64,000 nucleotides of DNA. It comes from Tetragenococcus halophilus subsp. flandriensis (lineage in GTDB: Bacteria > Bacillota > Bacilli > Lactobacillales > Enterococcaceae). The position numbers and the translations under genes were made by a program. Of the stretch, positions 55,072-64,000 are shown piece after piece (position 1 is the first letter of the stretch; each line of letters starts with the position of its first letter). The notes under the pieces are model-generated. The model saw only the letters and a list, made by a program, of their open reading frames with translations. It searched no databases and was not told the origin of the DNA. The DNA lies in the NCBI RefSeq assembly GCF_030161475.1, contig NZ_BSUG01000004.1, positions 1 to 64,000 of the forward strand, given 5' to 3'.

Positions 55072-55112
55072 AAAACGAAGACGACAGCTTTTCTTGTCGC
55101 CTTCGCTTTTTT
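55072..55112. terminator. Bidirectional terminator between mtnN and pepO
   Basis: AAAACGAAGACGACA against TGTCGCCTTCGCTTTT. The mismatches become G-U pairs when read on the minus strand, so it favours pepO; T runs on both sides. Confidence 0.82.
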
Positions 55113-55115
55113 TTA

Positions 55116-57002
55116 TTACCAAATTTTCACACGATTTTCAGGTTTGCGGTACATACCATCAGTAGACTTGATGTCAAAAACAGTGAAAAAGTCGTCTAGA
55201 TTTTGTAGCTGAACATTGGCTCTTAGCTTTGCTGGTGCGTGAACATCGATAGCTAATAATAATTGTTGATATTGTTCTTTTGCTTTTGTGCGCCAAATTT
55301 TGGCCCAGTTATAAAAGAAAGCTTCTAAGTTATTTTGATCTTCATTTTTTGCTGCCTCTAAAGCACAGCTGAGTCCTCCAGCGTCAGCGATATTCTCCGA
55401 AACGGTTAGCGTACCATTCACTGTTCCGCCGGCAAATGGTAAACCATCAAATTCTTTGATCATTTCTTGCGCCAGTTTTTCAAAGGAAGCCAAATCTTCT
55501 TTCGTCCACCAATCGTTCATATTTCCGTACTCATCAAATTTCGCGCCGTTATTGTCAAAAGCATGAGAAATTTCATGGGCAATCACAGCACCAATTCCTC
55601 CATAGTTAGCACTTGCTGATTGTTCAAGACTATAAAATGGTGCTTGTAAAATAGCTGCTGGAAAGACAATGATATTTAAGGAACCATTATAATAGGCATT
55701 TACAGTAGAAGCGGCCATTTCCCATTCCTTCCGATCTACAGGCTTTTTGAATTTCTTAAAGTTATCTAGTCTTGCTAGCTTTGAAAAATTTCGAACATTA
55801 GCAACCAGAGAGTCTTTTGTATTTGTTACTAATTGTTTATAGACAGCCGGAATTTTATCTGGGTAACCTACGTTAATTCCTATATTGTCTAATTTTAAAA
55901 TCGCCTTTTCTTTAGTTGCTTCTCCTAACCAATCGTTTTGTTTTAAACGATTTTTATAGATAGCAATCATTGAATGAACCATATGCTCTACATCTTGTTT
56001 TGCTTTTTCACCAAAATAATTTTTTCCATAATAAAGGCCAACAATTTGGTCAAATTGATTTAAAGTCAAATGGAAAGCGGCTTTTTCTTGACTGGGAATG
56101 TTTTCAATGCCAGACAAAGCACGGCGATATTGGCTGGCTGCTTGACGGAAATCTTCGCTTAAGTATCTGGCATAACCAACTACAGTTAGTGCAAACATCC
56201 AACTTTTTAATAAAGGTAAGTGTCCCTCTGTGATAAAAGTATTAAAGTTTTCGAAATATTCAGGTTCGGTGATGATTACTTGATCAACAGTGTCATCGAA
56301 TAATTGATCAAAAGCTTGCGTAAAATCAATTTGTTCAGAATAAGCCGTGACAGTTTCTCTATCCCGCGGGTTGTAGATTTTCGTATAGTCAGCATTTTCT
56401 TCGGCGGTTCGCACATAAGGGACTAAACTACGATCAAAAGCTAGTGCTTGTTCTGCGATTGTTTCACTTTCTGATTGGCTACATCCGGTCAAATTCAACA
56501 GTTCAACTACCATATCAAAAAAGACCTGTAATAATTTTTCGCCTTGCTCACTATCATAATAGGTTTTGTCTGGTAAAATCAAAGCAGTTGGAGCCAGGTA
56601 TAAAGCATGTTTTTGCGTATCCTTCATATCCGCATCGACAAAAAATTCGAAGGGTAAGGCAAGTCCATCTTTTATCCAACTAGCTAATTGCTGATTAAGA
56701 TCTTGATAACTATCGATAGCATGAATCCGCTCAAGTAGATCTTGGATCGGCTCGGATTTGAGCGAATTTCTTTTGTCATAATCATTTGCTAAACGATAGA
56801 AAGCGATAGCTTCCTTCATTTTACCTTCAGAGATTTTGCTTTCATCTACACTCATTTCGTTTAATTGCTTGATTAAAAGTTGTTCAATATTTTCTGCTAT
56901 GTCTTGAAATCCTCCTGTAGCAGGTTTATCAGCTGGGATTTCTGCAGTTTTTAACCAGTCTTGGTTAACAGCTTCATAAAAATCATCTTTTATATTTGTC
57001 AT
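55116..57002 (-). CDS. pepO: M13 family endopeptidase PepO
   Basis: A neprilysin-type zinc endopeptidase of 628 residues. The zinc site VIAHEISHAFDNNGAKFD and the third ligand region ENIADAGGL are intact; the NAYYNGSLNIIVFPAAIL segment is the conserved substrate-binding region. There is no signal peptide, so it is cytoplasmic and probably works in oligopeptide breakdown, as PepO does in lactococci. ATG has GGAGGTTAAA upstream. Single-gene unit. Confidence 0.95.
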   Translation of the reverse strand: MTNIKDDFYEAVNQDWLKTAEIPADKPATGGFQDIAENIEQLLIKQLNEMSVDESKISEGKMKEAIAFYRLANDYDKRNSLKSEPIQDLLERIHAIDSYQDLNQQLASWIKDGLALPFEFFVDADMKDTQKHALYLAPTALILPDKTYYDSEQGEKLLQVFFDMVVELLNLTGCSQSESETIAEQALAFDRSLVPYVRTAEENADYTKIYNPRDRETVTAYSEQIDFTQAFDQLFDDTVDQVIITEPEYFENFNTFITEGHLPLLKSWMFALTVVGYARYLSEDFRQAASQYRRALSGIENIPSQEKAAFHLTLNQFDQIVGLYYGKNYFGEKAKQDVEHMVHSMIAIYKNRLKQNDWLGEATKEKAILKLDNIGINVGYPDKIPAVYKQLVTNTKDSLVANVRNFSKLARLDNFKKFKKPVDRKEWEMAASTVNAYYNGSLNIIVFPAAILQAPFYSLEQSASANYGGIGAVIAHEISHAFDNNGAKFDEYGNMNDWWTKEDLASFEKLAQEMIKEFDGLPFAGGTVNGTLTVSENIADAGGLSCALEAAKNEDQNNLEAFFYNWAKIWRTKAKEQYQQLLLAIDVHAPAKLRANVQLQNLDDFFTVFDIKSTDGMYRKPENRVKIW

Positions 57003-57247
57003 TTTTAACCTCCATTCATATCATCAATTATGATACAAATAAAAAGGAGAAACAAGTTTCTTATTTTATAAGCTTTAAATAAGAGCCAAAAGCTAACCAT
57101 TTGTACTTAAGTTAGACAGATGAGGGAGGGTCCAGTAAAGAAGCTTGTGGACTCAAGTGCGCAAAAGTAAAGGGGATATTAAAATAAGAAGTGCAAAATG
57201 ATTTTTGTTGAATAGTTATAGTACAATATTAAAAAGAGGGGATAGTT

Positions 57248-57787
57248 ATGGATAAAAATCAGTGGGTTGGCTTAACAGCAGATAAGTTTAAACCGTATAA
57301 AAATTGGATAACCACTAAAAATGGTTTATGTGGGACAAACGCAGCTAGCGTGTTCATAGCTTTTTATCAGGATAATTTAGATGAGACGATTGTTCCTAGT
57401 TTTATTCGGGAAAAAAATAGTAAAAATAATACGCACTTAGTACATTATTTACGTTTATTTATTCAAAAACGGGGCTGGCCTACCATTGCTTATCAGGTGG
57501 CTCATGGACTGTCAAGTTATTTTTCTTATTTTGGTCTTAGTTATCGGGCGCGTGCGACAATGATCGGCTGCTGGCAACGTGTGACTAAAAGGATTGATCA
57601 AGGAAAGCCTGTAATTATTGGGCTGAATAAATATTTAGGAAGTAGTTATGGTAATCATTGGGCAGTTGCTTATGCTTACAAGGAAACGGATAAAGGGCAA
57701 CGTTTTGTAAAAATTCATGATAATTGGGGGAGCTATCAGAAAGTTATTCCCGCAAAATGGATAAATGGAACGATTTCTTTACCTTAA
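57248..57787 (+). CDS. C39-like cysteine-peptidase-fold protein
   Basis: A 179-residue protein with the pattern of papain-like C39 proteins: Cys in NGLCGTNAASVFIAFY (about residue 28), His in YGNHWAVAYAY, and Asn/Asp in KIHDNWG. There is no signal peptide, no transporter domain and no neighbouring bacteriocin gene, so a leader-peptidase role is not supported. It may be a cytoplasmic peptidase or a relic. ATG has AGAGGGGA upstream. Single gene; the 245 nt before it show nothing else. Confidence 0.72.
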   Translation: MDKNQWVGLTADKFKPYKNWITTKNGLCGTNAASVFIAFYQDNLDETIVPSFIREKNSKNNTHLVHYLRLFIQKRGWPTIAYQVAHGLSSYFSYFGLSYRARATMIGCWQRVTKRIDQGKPVIIGLNKYLGSSYGNHWAVAYAYKETDKGQRFVKIHDNWGSYQKVIPAKWINGTISLP

Positions 57788-57850
57788 ACATGATGGTAAA
57801 TTAGAATAAAAATATGTTAAAATAGAGAAAAAGTTTAATTGGAGGCACAC

Positions 57851-58822
57851 ATGGTCGCAAAAAATGAAGATGAATCGTTAAAAATTTTTAGTTTGAATGG
57901 TAATATTCCGCTGGCAAGAAAGGTCGCTCAAGTTTTTGGCACAGAGTTAGGCGAGTGCTCGATTAAAAGCTTTAGTGATGGGGAAATTTCTATCAGTATC
58001 GAAGAAAGTGTACGAGGGGTAGATACCTTTATCATCCAGGCTACCAATCGACCGGTGAATGATTATTATATGGAATTATTAATCATGATTGATGCGATGA
58101 AACGTGCAAGTGCAAAAACTATTAATGTCGTTCTGCCTTATTATGCCTACGCACGACAAGACCGCACAGCGAATCCTCACGAACCTATTACGGCAAAATT
58201 GATTGCTAATCTTATTGTCGAAGCGGGGGCTACTCGCGTATTAACGTTAGATCTTCATACAGTACAAGTCCAAGGTTTTTTTGATATTCCTGTTGATAAT
58301 TTGTTTACCATGCCTTTGTTTGCACAATATTACCGGGAAAAAGGTATGACAGATGATGACTATGTTGTTGTTTCACCTAAAAATAGCGGTGTTCAACGTG
58401 CACGAAGCTTGGCAGAATATTTGGATACAACGATTGCAATCGTTGATCAGGAAGAGACAGAAGCAGACGGAGGTTACGTGATTGGAGATGTTCAAGATAA
58501 GAATTGTATCCTGGTTGATGATATTTTGAACACTGGAAGAACTTTAGCCAATGCTGCAGAGCTTTTAAAAGCAAACGGCGCTAACGAGGTTTATGCGTGC
58601 GCTTCTCACGCATTATTTTCTGATGGTGCAAAAGAAGCATTGGAACAATCAGAAATTCTTGATATTTGTGTGACCGATTCTTGTTTAACTGAAAAAGAGC
58701 AACAACCTCAAAATGCCAGCTATATTACTTGCTCAAAATTGCTAGGCGAAGGTGTTAAAAGAATTCATGAAAATACGCCAATGAGTCCTTTATTTAATAA
58801 AGTAGATAAAGATTTTTTGTAA
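57851..58822 (+). CDS. prs: Divergent ribose-phosphate pyrophosphokinase paralogue
   Basis: A PRPP synthetase homologue of 323 residues with SFSDGEISISIEESVRG, RQDRTANPHEPITAKL and QGFFDIPVD. Several catalytic positions depart from the canonical enzyme: SPDHGGVTRAR becomes SPKNSGVQRAR, the basic flexible loop after AIxD (KRR) becomes QEE, and the PRPP loop DDIIDTAGT becomes DDILNTGRT. Many lactic acid bacteria have a second, divergent Prs like this; a regular copy is expected elsewhere. The start at 57851 has TTGGAGG upstream. Confidence 0.88.
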   Translation: MVAKNEDESLKIFSLNGNIPLARKVAQVFGTELGECSIKSFSDGEISISIEESVRGVDTFIIQATNRPVNDYYMELLIMIDAMKRASAKTINVVLPYYAYARQDRTANPHEPITAKLIANLIVEAGATRVLTLDLHTVQVQGFFDIPVDNLFTMPLFAQYYREKGMTDDDYVVVSPKNSGVQRARSLAEYLDTTIAIVDQEETEADGGYVIGDVQDKNCILVDDILNTGRTLANAAELLKANGANEVYACASHALFSDGAKEALEQSEILDICVTDSCLTEKEQQPQNASYITCSKLLGEGVKRIHENTPMSPLFNKVDKDFL

Positions 58823-58830
58823 AAAAAGAA

Positions 58831-58869
58831 ACCAATGGAAAAATGTTGAATTTTTTCATTGGTATTTTT
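58831..58869 (+). terminator. prs terminator
   Basis: ACCAATGGAAAA pairs with TTTTCATTGGT (one bulge), followed by a T run, 9 nt after the stop codon. Confidence 0.82.
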
Positions 58870-58910
58870 CTCCATAATGGTTTAAGTTGTAAATAAAAGA
58901 AGGTGAGAAA

Positions 58911-60068
58911 ATGACTTATTTAGATCATGCAGCAACAACTCCTATGCATCCAGCTGTTATCGATGAAATGAGTAAAGTGATGGCAGAAACTTTCGGTAAC
59001 CCTTCTAGTATCCATCAATATGGACGTAACGGGCAAGCAAAGTTAGAAAATGCTAGACAAATCATCGCAGATAGCTTGCAGGTAAAACCGCATGAAATTA
59101 TTTTTAATAGTGGTGGCACAGAAAGTGACAATACAGCGTTAATTGAGACAGCTTTGTCTAAACAAAAACAAGGAAAGCATATCATCACAACCGCAGTCGA
59201 ACATCCAGCGGTTTTAAATACAGCAAAGTACTTAGAAAAAATAGGTTTTGAAGTGACCTATTTAACAGTAGATGAAAATGGACAATTGTCTGTTAGTGAG
59301 GTAAAAAAAGCTTTACGTGATGATACTATTCTAGTTTCAATTATGATGGCAAACAATGAGACTGGTAATATTTTCCCTATTGCTGAGATTGGCGAATTAT
59401 TAAACGAACATCCAGCGGTTTTCCACACGGATGCTGTACAAACTTATGGGAAAATTGCAGTTCATCCAAATGAACTACAGGTAGATTTGTTGAGTGTATC
59501 TGCTCATAAGTTTAACGGTCCTAAAGGGGTTGGCTTTTTATATAAACGAGATGATGTCAGCCTTCCTGTTTTTTTGCATGGCGGAGAACAAGAAGAAAAA
59601 CGGCGCGCAGGCACGCAAAATTTGCCAGCTATTTGTGGGATGGCTAAAGCAATTGAGCTTTTACCCCCAGAAGTACAAAGGAGTAATCAAGAAAAGTATC
59701 AAGCTTTTTCCACTCAGTTATTGGACGCTTTAACAGCTGAAGGGATTGAGTATCATGTAAATGGGGATACAGGAAATAAATTATCTCATGTGTTAAATCT
59801 ACAGTTTGCAGGTATTTCTAATGACTTGATGTTGATGCACTTGGATTTAAAAGGCTTTGCTATTTCTACTGGTTCAGCTTGTACGGCTGGTAACGTCGAA
59901 CCTTCACATGTACTTGAAGCAATGTATGGAAAAGATTCGGCAGCTATTGGGGAGTCTGTGCGCGTAAGTTTTGGCTATGGTAATACCAAAGATGAGGTAG
60001 ATCGTTTTGCGCAAACGATTATCGATACTGTGCAACGTTTGAAAAGAAACACTAGAAAAACCGGATAA
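58911..60068 (+). CDS. iscS: Cysteine desulfurase (NifS/IscS type)
   Basis: Takes sulfur from cysteine onto its active-site Cys for tRNA thiolation. The 385 residues show YLDHAATTPMHP, the pyridoxal-phosphate Lys in SAHKFNGPKG, EEKRRAGTQN and the catalytic Cys in STGSACTAG. It is followed after 42 nt by DUF1831 and then by mnmA, the 2-thiouridylase that would use its sulfur; this trio is common in Lactobacillales. ATG has AAGGTGAG upstream. Confidence 0.94.
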   Translation: MTYLDHAATTPMHPAVIDEMSKVMAETFGNPSSIHQYGRNGQAKLENARQIIADSLQVKPHEIIFNSGGTESDNTALIETALSKQKQGKHIITTAVEHPAVLNTAKYLEKIGFEVTYLTVDENGQLSVSEVKKALRDDTILVSIMMANNETGNIFPIAEIGELLNEHPAVFHTDAVQTYGKIAVHPNELQVDLLSVSAHKFNGPKGVGFLYKRDDVSLPVFLHGGEQEEKRRAGTQNLPAICGMAKAIELLPPEVQRSNQEKYQAFSTQLLDALTAEGIEYHVNGDTGNKLSHVLNLQFAGISNDLMLMHLDLKGFAISTGSACTAGNVEPSHVLEAMYGKDSAAIGESVRVSFGYGNTKDEVDRFAQTIIDTVQRLKRNTRKTG

Positions 60069-60110
60069 AAGCCTTTATAATAATGCTAAAAGTATTGATG
60101 AGGTGAAAAA

Positions 60111-60449
60111 ATGGCTTTTCAAGAAACAACAACGATTTTAGGCGCGCAGACTAGCTATAAATTAGCCCCTACGGCTAAAAGATATACCTTGCGTGATAAT
60201 GGCTTTAGTGAAACATCCAGTGGGAACTTTCAGTTGATTCGTCCCCTGGAAGCAACCCCGCAAAGTAAAGAAGGACTTAAATTGAAAATTACTGTAGATA
60301 AAGATATCCAAAAAATGAAGATGTCAGTGACAACAGCTAACGGCTTAAAAGCAGTGAATATTTTTAAGATGAATAATGAATTGTTACAGGAAAAATTTTA
60401 TTTTTTGATGGATGGATTTATCGACCGCGGATTATTTGAAAAAGCTTAA
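60111..60449 (+). CDS. DUF1831 protein (cysteine desulfurase-associated)
   Basis: A 112-residue cytoplasmic protein (TTTILGAQTSYKLAPTAKRY, then LRDNGFSETSSGNFQL) of the DUF1831 family, found next to cysteine desulfurase genes in lactic acid bacteria. The function is not known; a role as desulfurase partner is inferred from location. It lies 42 nt after iscS, has TGAGGTG upstream and is closed by a terminator. Confidence 0.88.
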   Translation: MAFQETTTILGAQTSYKLAPTAKRYTLRDNGFSETSSGNFQLIRPLEATPQSKEGLKLKITVDKDIQKMKMSVTTANGLKAVNIFKMNNELLQEKFYFLMDGFIDRGLFEKA

Positions 60450-60464
60450 AATAGTTTATTATTC

Positions 60465-60496
60465 AAAACTTGCAAAATAAAATTTGCAAGTTTTTA
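60465..60496 (+). terminator. iscS-DUF1831 terminator
   Basis: A 12-bp stem (AAAACTTGCAAA / TTTGCAAGTTTT) with a 6-nt loop and T run. Confidence 0.9.
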
Positions 60497-60528
60497 TTAT
60501 GAGAAAAATTATTTCTGACTTTATATTT

Positions 60529-60607
60529 TCAGGGAGTGTTTTTCGTTTCTATCCCTCATATTTGAAAACATGAGGAATAGACCGAAGTTTCACTCCCTGA
60601 TTTTTTG
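60529..60607. repeat. Intergenic two-stem repeat, copy A
   Basis: Outer perfect 10-bp arms TCAGGGAGTG and CACTCCCTGA enclose a second stem (CTATCCCTCAT / ATGAGGAATAG) and are followed by TTTTTTG. A related, decayed copy lies at 60748-60825. The outer arms also resemble the inner stem of the terminator at 51326-51356. Confidence 0.75.
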
Positions 60608-60747
60608 CTATTTTGATCAATTTTAATTATTTTTCCTCGTTTTGGCTAAAAGTTGGAGATTACTAAACCTTCTTTGCTAACCTTTCTTTGCTGTACTTGG
60701 GTCACTAAATCAATTGTTTTAGCGGTTTATTACCTACCTTGAGCGTA

Positions 60748-60825
60748 TCAGGTAATGTTTTCGAATTTTATTCCCCGACTTTTCAAACATGGAGAGTAAA
60801 TTAGCTTTTCACTCCCTCATATTTG
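60748..60825. repeat. Intergenic two-stem repeat, copy B (decayed)
   Basis: Aligns along its length with copy A: TCAGGTAATG for TCAGGGAGTG, then TTTTCG, TTCAAACATG for TTGAAAACATG, and TTTCACTCCCTCAT for TTTCACTCCCTGAT. The pairing is largely lost. The DNA between and around the two copies (60608-60747, 60826-60861) shows no gene. Confidence 0.65.
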
Positions 60826-60861
60826 TTCTCTTAATTAATTATTGACTTTAAGAATCCTCAC

Positions 60862-60890
60862 GTGAAATTCTTTGAATTCTGCTGTATAAT
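60862..60890 (+). promoter_or_regulatory. mnmA promoter
   Basis: GTGAAA (60862-60867), a 17-nt spacer and TATAAT (60885-60890) with a TG just before the -10. The -35 is weak, the -10 good. Confidence 0.6.
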
Positions 60891-60947
60891 GGCAAGTACT
60901 GGAAAGTTGCGACCTTCAAATCGTAGATATTTCAGAATCTATATTGA

Positions 60948-62084
<1,137 letters not shown>

Positions 62085-62089
62085 TAACA

Positions 62090-62115
62090 AAAGGCAGGAT
62101 TACTTCCTGTCTTTT
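62090..62115 (+). terminator. mnmA terminator
   Basis: AAAGGCAGGA pairs with TCCTGTCTTT (one G-U) around a short loop, ending in T. The dispersed repeat begins right after it. Confidence 0.8.
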
Positions 62116-62116
62116 T

Positions 62117-62201
62117 GCTGTGAATCACTACGATTCAGCGACTAAAAGGAGCTGAGAGTAGATGATAAATAGTACTAGGGCGAGCAAAAGCGAGGCGTAG
62201 T
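62117..62201 (+). repeat. Dispersed intergenic repeat, short copy
   Basis: The 85-nt counterpart of 3441-3585. It has the same first 42 nt (GCTGTGAATCAC...) and last 40 nt (AGTACTAGGGCGAGC...), but lacks the 60-nt hairpin-forming middle. As at the other copy, it starts directly after a terminator T run on the plus strand. Confidence 0.8.
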
Positions 62202-62304
62202 GTCCGAAGTATTAGCAATACAACTTTTCACAAGCTAATTCATTGCAACTTTTTTTAAAACTCACTACCATTATTTTTAGAAAATACTTTATAGGAGTGA
62301 GTCT

Positions 62305-62682
62305 ATGTATCAAGTAATAACCATGTATGGGGATAACGAGCCATGGTGGTTTTTTGAGGATTGGCAAAATGACATTCAAGAAGAGACTAGTTTTTTGTCA
62401 TTAGATGACGCAAAACTTTTCTTTCAGGAAAAATGGGATTTGATTTGCAATAATTATACATATATTAACTCTAAAACTAACTTCTTAAGCGCTTTTTGGA
62501 ATGATGGCGAAGAACGTTGGTGTGAGGAATGCGATGATGATTTGCAACAGTATAAGGGATTGGCACTATTAAAAAATTATCAACCAATTACAGTTGAAAG
62601 CGAAAGGAAATTTTATGAAGCAACTAATTCTAGCGGAAAAGCCAAGCGTTGCAAAAGACCTGGGCAAAGTATTAGGAGCTAA
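62305..62682 (+). CDS. DUF1033 family protein
   Basis: A 125-residue cytoplasmic protein of the DUF1033 family: MYQVITMYGDNEPWWFFEDW, NFLSAFWNDGEERWCEECDD and YKGLALLKNY. It is rich in Trp and acidic residues and has a Cys pair (CEEC). The function is unknown. ATG has TATAGGAGTGAG upstream. Its last 68 nt overlap the start of topB in another frame, so the topB ribosome site (GAAAGGAAA) lies inside this gene. Confidence 0.85.
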   Translation: MYQVITMYGDNEPWWFFEDWQNDIQEETSFLSLDDAKLFFQEKWDLICNNYTYINSKTNFLSAFWNDGEERWCEECDDDLQQYKGLALLKNYQPITVESERKFYEATNSSGKAKRCKRPGQSIRS

Positions 62683-64000
62683 TAAAAAAACAAAGAATTA
62701 TTACGAAGGCCCTAATGTGATTGTCACATGGGCCCTCGGTCATTTATTGGGCCTAAAAATGCCAGAAGATATCAATAAAAATTGGCAGACTTGGCAGATG
62801 GAAACATTACCGATGATTCCCAAAAACATTGGGATTAAACCATTACCAAAAACGGGGCAACAATTAAAAGCGATTAAACAATTAGCTCATAGAAAAGATA
62901 TTAAAGAATTTGTTATTGCAACCGATGCAGGAAGAGAGGGAGAGTTAGTAGCTCGCTGGATTCTCGAATGGGTTCATTTTGACAAACCAGTAAAACGTTT
63001 GTGGATTTCTTCGCAAACAAATAAAGCGATAAAAGAAGGCTTTAAACAGTTAAAACCAGCCCAAGAATATGATGCACTTTATGAATCCGCGCTAGCTAGG
63101 TCTAAAGCAGATTGGTTAGTGGGATTGAATATTTCACGGGCTTTAACAGTGAAGTATGAAGACAGTTTAAGTGCCGGAAGGGTTCAAACACCGACATTAT
63201 CTTTTGTAAGACAGCAAGAAAAACAAATTGATAAATTTCGACCACAGACCTATTATGTCATTGAATTAGAAGTGGCTGGTCAAAAAGCAGCTCGCATGCA
63301 AAAAAATCCTTATGAAATAAAAGAAAAAGAAGAAGCGCAAAACTTGATTACGCAAATGAGTCAGCATGCGGGTACTGTAGTTTCTGTGACTGAAAAAAAC
63401 AAAACAGAAAACGCCCCATTGCCTTATGATTTAACTGAAATCCAACGCGAGGCTAATCAGCGGTACGGTTTTTCGGCTAAAAAAACGCTTTCTTTAGTTC
63501 AAAGTCTTTACGAAATTCATAAGGTAGTTACTTATCCACGTACTGATAGCAAATATCTAACAAACGATATGAAAAAAACGATGAAGGAACGTTTACAGGC
63601 AGTAGCTAACTTTTCTCCTGAAGTAAAAGACTATATTAAATCAGGAGCCAAGGTGCAACAAAAAGCAGTCTTTAACGATGCAAAAGTATCTGATCACTCC
63701 GGTTTAATTCCTACTGAACAAGGCGGCAATGCAGCCAAATTTTCAAATGATGAACAAAAAATTTACAATATGATCGTTACGCGTTTCTTAACTTTATTTG
63801 CGAAGCCACATAAAAAACTGCAACAAAAAGCGACAGTTAAATTCGGTGAAGAAACTTTTGTATTTACTCAAAATAAAATTATTGAAGCTGGTTGGAAAGG
63901 TCAGGAAGAATCCGAAAAAAATGTTAATAAGTGGCAAGAAGGACAAAAGATTCAACCTAATTTTTCTATCAAAAAAGAACTGACCAAGCCACCAAAACCT
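62615..64000 (+). CDS. topB: DNA topoisomerase III, 5' part (runs off the window)
   Basis: A type IA topoisomerase that decatenates DNA. 462 codons are present, with no stop before the window end; the family is about 700. The Toprim domain opens QLILAEKPSVAKDLGKVL and has the acidic triad region VIATDAGREGELVARWILEW. Then follow LSAGRVQTPTLSFV and the active-site Tyr in VTYPRTDSKYLT. The start at 62615 has AAAGGAAATTTT just before it and lies inside the DUF1033 gene. Confidence 0.93.
   Translation, partial: MKQLILAEKPSVAKDLGKVLGANKKTKNYYEGPNVIVTWALGHLLGLKMPEDINKNWQTWQMETLPMIPKNIGIKPLPKTGQQLKAIKQLAHRKDIKEFVIATDAGREGELVARWILEWVHFDKPVKRLWISSQTNKAIKEGFKQLKPAQEYDALYESALARSKADWLVGLNISRALTVKYEDSLSAGRVQTPTLSFVRQQEKQIDKFRPQTYYVIELEVAGQKAARMQKNPYEIKEKEEAQNLITQMSQHAGTVVSVTEKNKTENAPLPYDLTEIQREANQRYGFSAKKTLSLVQSLYEIHKVVTYPRTDSKYLTNDMKKTMKERLQAVANFSPEVKDYIKSGAKVQQKAVFNDAKVSDHSGLIPTEQGGNAAKFSNDEQKIYNMIVTRFLTLFAKPHKKLQQKATVKFGEETFVFTQNKIIEAGWKGQEESEKNVNKWQEGQKIQPNFSIKKELTKPPKP

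Noticed and set aside
63798-63983. 61-codon open frame near the window end
   Set aside because: It lies in another frame inside topB, whose own frame is open to the end and carries the family motifs.

Overview
The window reads as chromosomal DNA of a low-GC Gram-positive of the order Lactobacillales. The family is most likely Enterococcaceae, and a halophile such as Tetragenococcus is the best guess. This rests on gene content and order (ruvAB, ecsAB-kinase-trmB, nudF-macP-mtnN, prmA-rsmE-relA-dtd, iscS-DUF1831-mnmA, rarA next to 6S RNA), on AGGAGG-type ribosome sites, and on strikingly acidic exported solute-binding proteins. The genus is an inference. No insertion sequence, prophage, CRISPR array or tRNA gene was found.

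Layout. 1-3300: the end of an rRNA operon (5S), msrB, then ruvA, ruvB, a low-molecular-weight phosphatase and an unknown gene. 3400-8200 (mostly minus strand): a dispersed intergenic repeat, brnQ, and an amino-acid ABC transporter whose leader is a lysine riboswitch, so lysine is the likely substrate. 8400-12500: an acetyltransferase carrying a chorismate-mutase-like tail, then metNIQ behind two tandem methionine T-boxes. 12500-12830: an array of 41-43 nt hairpin repeats, ending at def. 13500-17800: a molybdenum island (MoeA-like, modB, modC, moaB, and modA on the other strand), with a 31-nt motif shared by the two promoters. 17900-25900: a TetR regulator with a heterodimeric ABC exporter, then ecsA, ecsB, a kinase-like gene and trmB.

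25900-36000: a second hairpin array, two aldo/keto reductases, a HAD phosphatase, small membrane proteins, GNAT, a TetR regulator divergent from a two-gene ABC system, a universal stress protein and psiE. 36000-43100: 6S RNA and rarA on the minus strand, then a 3-methyladenine glycosylase, prmA, rsmE, relA (with an intrinsic terminator in its leader) and dtd. 43200-51300: pckA under a cre site that overlaps its -35 box, an XRE regulator plus P-type cation ATPase operon, a phosphohexomutase and an amino-acid permease. 51370-57000: xpaC-telA, nudF-macP-mtnN and pepO. 57200-64000: a C39-like protein, a divergent PRPP synthetase paralogue, iscS-DUF1831 and mnmA (tRNA thiolation), a second copy of the dispersed repeat, a DUF1033 gene and topB, which runs off the end.

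Most genes are housekeeping. The less ordinary material is regulatory or repetitive: the tandem T-boxes, the lysine riboswitch, the shared Mo-promoter motif, the relA leader terminator, two hairpin arrays, two dispersed-repeat families, and the acetyltransferase/chorismate-mutase fusion. All family assignments come from reading motifs by eye; no database search was run.
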